64,000 bases of DNA, taken from NCBI GenBank assembly GCA_015178975.1, contig WHVD01000059.1, positions 310,001 to 374,000 on the forward strand. Reading direction: 5' to 3'. Below the pieces are notes generated by a model that had not been told where the DNA came from, ran no database searches, and saw only the letters and a list, made by a program, of their open reading frames with translations. Below, piece by piece: positions 59,429 through 64,000 of this stretch (its first letter is position 1; each line of letters starts with the position of its first letter). The stretch is from Hysterangium stoloniferum (lineage: Eukaryota > Basidiomycota > Agaricomycetes > Hysterangiales > Hysterangiaceae). Position numbers and translations under genes: made by a program.

Positions 59429-59456
59429 AATCCCTTCAATGAAGGTACATACATAG

Positions 59457-60258
59457 TGTTAGGGTATGTACACGGCAGGTTTCCAGAGAAACCTGTGGGA
59501 TATCCAGTAGGACTTGGCTTCAGCTTATAGGCTGCACCCTCACGAGATCGTGTTGTCCAATTTCAGACAGGCAGATGGGAATCCCAGGGAGTCTGGGTGG
59601 GGTTCGTGGGTCGAGGGGTCGTAGGTCGGAGGTTGTGGGTCGAGAGGTTGGGGAGTTGAGATAAATAAGAGAGATAGATGCGTTGGAGCCCGTGGGCTCT
59701 GACTAGCGTGAGCAGTGTAATTCAAGGAGGAGTTTAGAGCAGAAAATGTATTAGATTACTGGGGGGAATCTAAGCCAATTTTCTGACTGGATTGTACATA
59801 CAACATCTGCCAGACTATATAGACTGTGGAATGAATAACATACCAAATCCAGTAATGATGAAATGAAACTAGCAAAACATAAAACGAGAGTAGTAAACAC
59901 CAAATTTGGTGTTAGGAACGGGACAGAATGGAGCGGAGTCCAAATTGTGACAAATCATAAACCATAATGGGAAACGGAGCGGGAGCAGAGTCTGAATTGT
60001 GATAGGTCATTTGACTAAAATGGGAACGGGGCTCAGTTAGAGGGATAATGGGTTTTCCAAGTGGGGTCCAGTGACTGATGCATGGGATGAGGTCGGACAT
60101 AGACAGGGATGGAGTCTGGTGGGTATTCTGGTGACTGATACGGGACGTAACAAAGTCAAATTGGGCAAGTCTGACGTACAGAGTCTGGTGGGAATTCCAG
60201 TAAACTGACAATCGGTGTGTATAGGGCGCAGGTGCGTACAAGTTAGTGCCCAGAGTCT
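59457..60258 (-). mobile_element. LTR family A, copy 4, truncated
   Basis: Starts TGTTAGGGTATG, follows copy 2 closely and stops abruptly after GTGCCCAGAGTCT, about 20 bp short of the family end. It is joined at 60259 to an inverted family-A segment. The base composition shows the same CpG loss as copy 2. Confidence 0.85.
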
Positions 60259-60351
60259 ATTCATTCCACAGTCTATATAGTCTGGCAGATGTTGTACATA
60301 CAATCCAGTCAGAAAATCAGCTTAGATTTGTTAAAAGTGTAGAAAATGAAT

Positions 60352-60422
60352 GGCCAGACTGGGGATTGAACCCAGGGCTTCTGCATATATAGCAGGGGTG
60401 TTAACCATTACACCACCTGACC
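60352..60422 (-). tRNA. tRNA-like sequence in TRIM LTR 1
   Basis: 71 nt. Acceptor GGTCAGG/TCTGGCC pairs with wobbles. D arm GTGT/ACAC, A box TGGTGTAATGGTTA, anticodon stem CCTGC/GCAGA (one mismatch) with loop TATATAT, T arm CTGGG-TTCAATC-CCCAG, B box GGTTCAATCCC. The loop has A at position 33, so a decoding role is doubtful. Confidence 0.65.
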
Positions 60423-60634
60423 CTGGGAAGCACTGCTAGCATTATTCAATCTAACACACTCCCTTAATGCTAGCACTCAACTATACTATAAGCAGATATA
60501 GGTCCTCTCTGGCTCTTTTGTCCAGACTTGTCCACTATACCACACACAAATATAGCTGTTCACTCTACACACAGGAACCATGCCCTATAGCACACAGCGG
60601 GGCCCATAACCTGTTAAAAGTGTAGAAAATGAAT

Positions 60635-60706
60635 GGCCAGACTGGGAATTGAACCCAGGGCTTCTGCTTACATAACAGAGGTGTTAACCCATTACACCAT
60701 CTAACC
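60635..60706 (-). tRNA. tRNA-like sequence in TRIM LTR 2
   Basis: 72 nt. Fully paired acceptor GGTTAGA/TCTGGCC (with wobbles) and anticodon stem TCTGT/GCAGA, loop TATGTAA (anticodon TGT by position), T arm CTGGG/CCCAG. This is the best cloverleaf of the three. The D loop is one nt longer than in the others. Confidence 0.68.
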
Positions 60707-60918
60707 CTGGGAAACTGTGCTAGCATTACTCAATCTAACACACTCCCTTAATGCTAGCACTCAACTATATTATAAGCAGATATAGGTCCTCTCTGGCTCT
60801 TTTGTCCAGACTTGTCCACTATACCACACACAAATATAGCTGTTCACTCTACACACAGGAACCATGCCCTATAGCACACAGCGGGGCCCATAACCTGTTA
60901 AAAGTGTAGAAAATGAAT

Positions 60919-60989
60919 GGCCAGACTGGGAATTGAACCCTGGGCTTCTACATATATAGCAGGGGTGTTAACCATCACACCACCTGACC
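60919..60989 (-). tRNA. tRNA-like sequence in TRIM LTR 3
   Basis: 71 nt, nearly identical to the LTR 1 copy, but with anticodon stem CCTGC/GTAGA and T stem CAGGG/CCCAG, slightly more mismatched. Confidence 0.6.
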
Positions 60990-61208
60990 CTGGGAAGCAC
61001 TGCTAGCATTATTCAATCTAACAAGATTCTCCCCAGTAATTTTAGTATATTTTCTGCTCTAAACTCCTCTTTGAAACACACTGCTTTTACTCGTTAGAGC
61101 CCATGGGCTCCAACCCATCTATCACTCAACCTCCGACATATTGATCTCAACTCCCCAACCTCTCAACCCATGAACCTCTGGAAACCCTCCGTGTATGCAC
61201 TTTTAACA

Positions 61209-61374
61209 ATCTGCCTCAGCATATTCTTGGAACCCACAGGTTTCCCATCCACTCCTGTCTGAAGTTGGACAACACAATCTTGCAAGGGCACAGCACATAA
61301 GCTGAAGTCAAGTCCTTTCCTGGAACTTCCACAGGTTTCTCCCAGAGACCCACCTGTAAGCCCTGTGCTCAACA
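61209..61374 (+). mobile_element. Inverted family-A LTR end fragment
   Basis: On the minus strand it begins TGTTGAGCACAGGG and contains GGACTTGACTTCAGCTTATG and GTTGTCCAACTTCAGACAGG, the first ~165 bp of family A. It is cut at 61208 by the next inverted LTR, so it is the older host of that insertion. Confidence 0.7.
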
Positions 61375-63853
61375 AAGCCCAGGAAACTCATTCCTTAAGA
61401 AATTTAAGTATCTAATAAGAGGGGGCAGCAAACAAAGAGCCATGATCTATGTATGAGATTGTCTAAAATCATAAATATATTTGCACAATTTTCAATAGGT
61501 ACTTACATATGTATATCATGAAACCATAATGAAGAGAAAACACTGTATTCCAATATTTAATTTTTTAGGGAAAAGTACTAATTTATGCTGTGATTTGCCA
61601 TTGGCTTTATGCATAACTGAGCTGTAGTACACTTGCCATTTTGATCCTTGAACTCAAGTGTTAGATTATTCAGGGAAATAGTTACCATATTAGAAAATAT
61701 TACACTTTGGATGGTCCTGGCTAAGGTGTTGTGAAAATAAAAATTTTATAAGGGAGGGCTTGGCTATTATTCATAAGTCATATCTCATTTGCCCAGGAGT
61801 ATCCTGAGTGAGTTTGGTCCATTTCTAAAAGTTACATATCTGTTAAACATTTCAGCCTTGTGTCTAAGAACTTGAGCTGGTCCCTTTGGGCTGCGAGTCC
61901 ATAAAATATAATTCCTACCTTGTTTAATTTTTTGATCTTCCGAAAGATCCCGGGCCCAAGTTCGAAAAGATATATTTGATTATAAAGATGGTTTTACTAA
62001 ATTAAGAGGCGGAAATCTCTGCTTTGTAGTTTACAAGGAACTGGTGAGCCATGGCAAATTGATTCGAGCGGTTGAAGTATGAATTAATAATCAACTAATC
62101 ATTAATCAATTATTTATTGTGTCAAAGTGTTACTCATATGATATGAAGTCATGTTTCTCTTCTACGGGTCGTATCAACTTAAGCCATAGCGCGTCGATCA
62201 GATCTTGGAATAAAGAGAATGGTTCTCCCTCGTGGAGAAGGCTCAAGGTCTGTGTCACAAACCCTCTGCCAGAAGACAGAGACCAGACAGAAACCCCAAA
62301 TATCAGCCTATGAGGTGAAAATGCTTTCAAGCCGGAAAAATCCGGATGCTTAATGCTTATAAGGAGTTTGGTGCGCGTTAACGGACAGCGCACAGACCAT
62401 GACAATTGTGGCATGCGACAGACTTTATTCGCAATGTAAGTATAGACAAAATTGTTGGAAGAAAAACTCTCAAGAAGTGTTTATTCTATTATATGATGAA
62501 GGTTCTGGTGCCACTTTCCGTCGCAACATGGTAATTGGATCTGTTGTACTTTTCCCTGTCGAAACCGGGCTCGCCATTAAAACAGCCTAAATTGCAGGTT
62601 CTATAAGCCACATCAAATAAAGACCGTGGGGGACTTCTTGGTCATTAAGGGAACATAGATGGATTCTGGCCATAGGAATATCGTGTCGACATTTCTAACA
62701 TTCGAGCGGATTGTGTGTGTGGAGAAGAAGACTAACTGCAGATACCTATCGTGCTATTTTCTATCAACCATGCAATCCTACAACGGGAAGTCAGCTTGCT
62801 TTCAACCCCTTGAGCTGTAGCCTAATACGCAACATACACTGGAGCTATTATACGCCTTTGTGGGCTCGAAACTTGTCGCAATTATTCTTTTACATCAGGT
62901 AAACCAGATTAAGTTTTGCTTGTTTTAATGGCTATGTGGTTATATATTTCTATTTGTCATTCTTATCATTAGGATGCGCCACGTGTTGCCTGCATCCTCT
63001 TCTTTGCGCAGCACAACACAAAATGGTGTTATCTCCGCATCGGCCAAAAGGCAAGGTGAGATCAATCACACGGCCAGTAAACAGAAAGAAATATAGCATG
63101 ATGATGTAGGGAGCCGCCGAGTCGATTGGATTAATACATCATGGTAAGCATATCTGTCTTTCCGTGGAGTCACGCCCTAAATTTAGCCATGCTGACTACC
63201 CACAACTATATATTAGGCGAATCCCGGGATGTCGAAGCAACATTGTTCGGCACATTCGCGGTTGTTGAAGTGTGTAATGCATGTAGTAACGAACTGATGA
63301 TTATATATATTATCCACAAGTGACGATAGATATTGCAAAGCAATGCATATAGATCAAAGTTACTTTGCATCTAAGGGTATTTCTCCTCTTCTCGGCGGTG
63401 TCAGGACTCGCAACGATGAGATGGCATGATTAGATTTGTGAAATCCCACGGGTCATTTCAACCGCCTTTGTTGTTGTACAATTACACCTTTTTCTGTGTT
63501 TGATTGAAGTCTGCGAATTCTTAACCGTGGTGTCACAGGGCGTACCGCTAAGTAAATGCCTTTGTAGCGAATATCAGTTTTCGTAGCCAGTCAAAATGAT
63601 TTATCAGTTTTCTTACGTATAACCACGGGAGAAACGCCGCATACAGGTTACAGCGTGGGAGTGCTAATCCCGCAGTCAGGGGCGTGGGTCAATCAGTCTC
63701 AAGGGCCGCCTATTGATGTTCAAATTGATTAATTCTTGGTGCAGCAAAACTCAGTTTGTATAATTTTGTTTTGGGGTATCGAGTACATCCAAATCCTGAC
63801 AATGCATGAAGATAGCCTACATGTGAATAATTAATGTTTGGACAATGAGATGT
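61375..63853. other. Gene-poor interval, nothing supported
   Basis: The transposon cluster ends near 61375. The following 2.5 kb is AT-rich with no recognisable gene; the longest ORF (62414-62130, -) has no family resemblance. Confidence 0.5.
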
Positions 63854-64000
63854 CTAGGCCAAGGCCACGCCAAGGAGACCAGCGAGCAAGAGCCACAAAC
63901 TTCCCGCGTTGACTGTAACAGCACTGCCAGATTGGCTGGGTGCAGCGGCGGGGCTAGTAGATGCTCCCGATGGGGCCGCAGAGGCAGCAGTGGCGCTGCC
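63854..64000 (-). CDS. C-terminal end of a GPI-anchored secreted protein (partial)
   Basis: Open from the window edge to TAG at 63854-63856, 48 residues. It is Ala/Ser/Pro/Thr-rich (SATAASAAPSGASTSPAAAP) followed by VNAGSLWLLLAGLLGVALA. A small-residue site (N-A-G or G-S) plus a terminal hydrophobic stretch with nothing after it is the classical GPI-attachment signal. The Ser/Ala linker resembles the stalk of fungal wall proteins such as serine-rich cupredoxin-like or Kre9/Knh1-type proteins. The catalytic or binding domain lies outside the window, so the function cannot be named. Confidence 0.8.
   Translation of the reverse strand, partial: GSATAASAAPSGASTSPAAAPSQSGSAVTVNAGSLWLLLAGLLGVALA

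Larger units (their letters stand above)
55161..59450 (-). mobile_element. Decayed Ty3/gypsy retrotransposon G2, lacking reverse transcriptase
   Basis: On the minus strand the order is gag (59428-59030 and on to about 58600), zinc knuckle (58380 region), protease-like frame (57753-57490), RNase H (57198-56700) and integrase (56311-55463). The RT domain that should lie between protease and RNase H is absent: only about 290 bp of AT-rich unrelated sequence occupies 57200-57490. Frames contain stops throughout. No 5' LTR of the same family was found at 59450; LTR-A copy 4 begins at 59457 instead. Confidence 0.85.
60329..61023 (-). mobile_element. TRIM-like element with three LTRs, each carrying a tRNA-like gene
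   Basis: 695 bp, TG..CA ends, perfect 5-bp duplication AGATT (60324-60328, 61024-61028). The structure is LTR 60329-60456, internal 60457-60611, LTR 60612-60740, internal 60741-60895, LTR 60896-61023; LTRs are 128-129 bp and internals 155 bp. Read on the minus strand, a purine-rich AAGGGAGTG precedes each downstream LTR (polypurine tract) and GGTTATGGGCCCCG follows each upstream LTR (candidate primer site). There is no protein-coding capacity. The tandem LTR-int-LTR-int-LTR form is as expected from recombination between LTRs of two copies. Each LTR holds a tRNA-like cloverleaf in the sense of the element. Confidence 0.88.
60259..61208 (+). mobile_element. Inverted, deleted family-A LTR hosting the TRIM
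   Basis: 60259-60328 and 61024-61208 are inverted pieces of family A: GCCAGACTATATAGACTGTG, CAACATCTGCC and the AGAAAATATACT tract read on the minus strand. The terminus TGTTAAAAGTGCATAC is at 61208. The GGACTTGGCTTCAGC portion is deleted. The TRIM (60329-61023) sits within it. Head-to-head arrangement with copy 4 makes a roughly 70 bp inverted pair around 60258. Confidence 0.75.

Noticed and set aside
60329..61023. Regularly spaced repeats taken as a CRISPR-like array
   Set aside because: Units are 128 bp and 155 bp with TG..CA ends and a target duplication, in a eukaryotic genome; this is an LTR structure.

Overview
The window looks like nuclear DNA of a filamentous basidiomycete, most likely an agaricomycete. 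The genes are split by many 48-120 bp introns with GT..AG ends and CTNAC-type branch points. The recognisable proteins have fungal or basidiomycete architectures: an AXL2-like CADG protein, a GATA factor with a long-loop finger, an F-box/LRR protein, and decayed Ty3/gypsy elements. No bacterial features are present. The splice models below were built by eye, by checking reading phase across every junction.

Layout. 1-3.4 kb is gene-free DNA with microsatellites. A triplicated ~285 bp unit (3.44-4.28 kb) lies directly upstream of TIM9 (4352-4798, +). A four-exon membrane-protein gene (5378-6161, -) and a FAF1-like ribosome-biogenesis gene (6253-7426, +) diverge from a 91 bp shared promoter. A five-exon basidiomycete-type orphan gene (7690-9008, -) converges on FAF1. 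A decayed LRR/F-box-like locus (9.8-10.75 kb) and a gene-poor stretch follow. Next come a GATA factor (15458-17123, +), a small double-psi beta-barrel protein (20488-21031, +), RPB7 of RNA polymerase II (21941-22848, +), a dynein LC8 light chain (25176-25552, +), an AXL2-like cadherin-domain membrane protein (25970-29510, -), an F-box/LRR protein (32338-34026, -), a MITE with very long inverted repeats (34405-35137), and a 3-ketoacyl-CoA thiolase (35640-37207, -).

From about 37.8 to 61.4 kb the window is one nested transposon cluster, about 37% of the window. It contains a decayed plus-strand gypsy element (41.0-48.8 kb) and a second, reverse-transcriptase-less gypsy element on the minus strand (55.2-59.45 kb). 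It also holds at least seven solo or partial LTRs, several with perfect 5-bp target duplications, a mariner-like MITE inserted inside one LTR, and an inverted pair of another LTR family enclosing unknown ORFs. The most unusual item is a 695 bp TRIM-like element (60329-61023) with three LTRs, each containing a tRNA-like cloverleaf with pol III A and B boxes. Downstream, 61.4-63.85 kb is gene-free, and the window ends inside a GPI-anchored secreted protein gene (63854 to the edge, -).

The host genes are housekeeping and regulatory: mitochondrial import, rRNA processing, transcription, motor light chain, polarity, peroxisomal beta-oxidation, and ubiquitin-ligase adaptor. They do not form a pathway cluster. 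The transposon cluster is an old, CpG-depleted nest separated from the intact genes.
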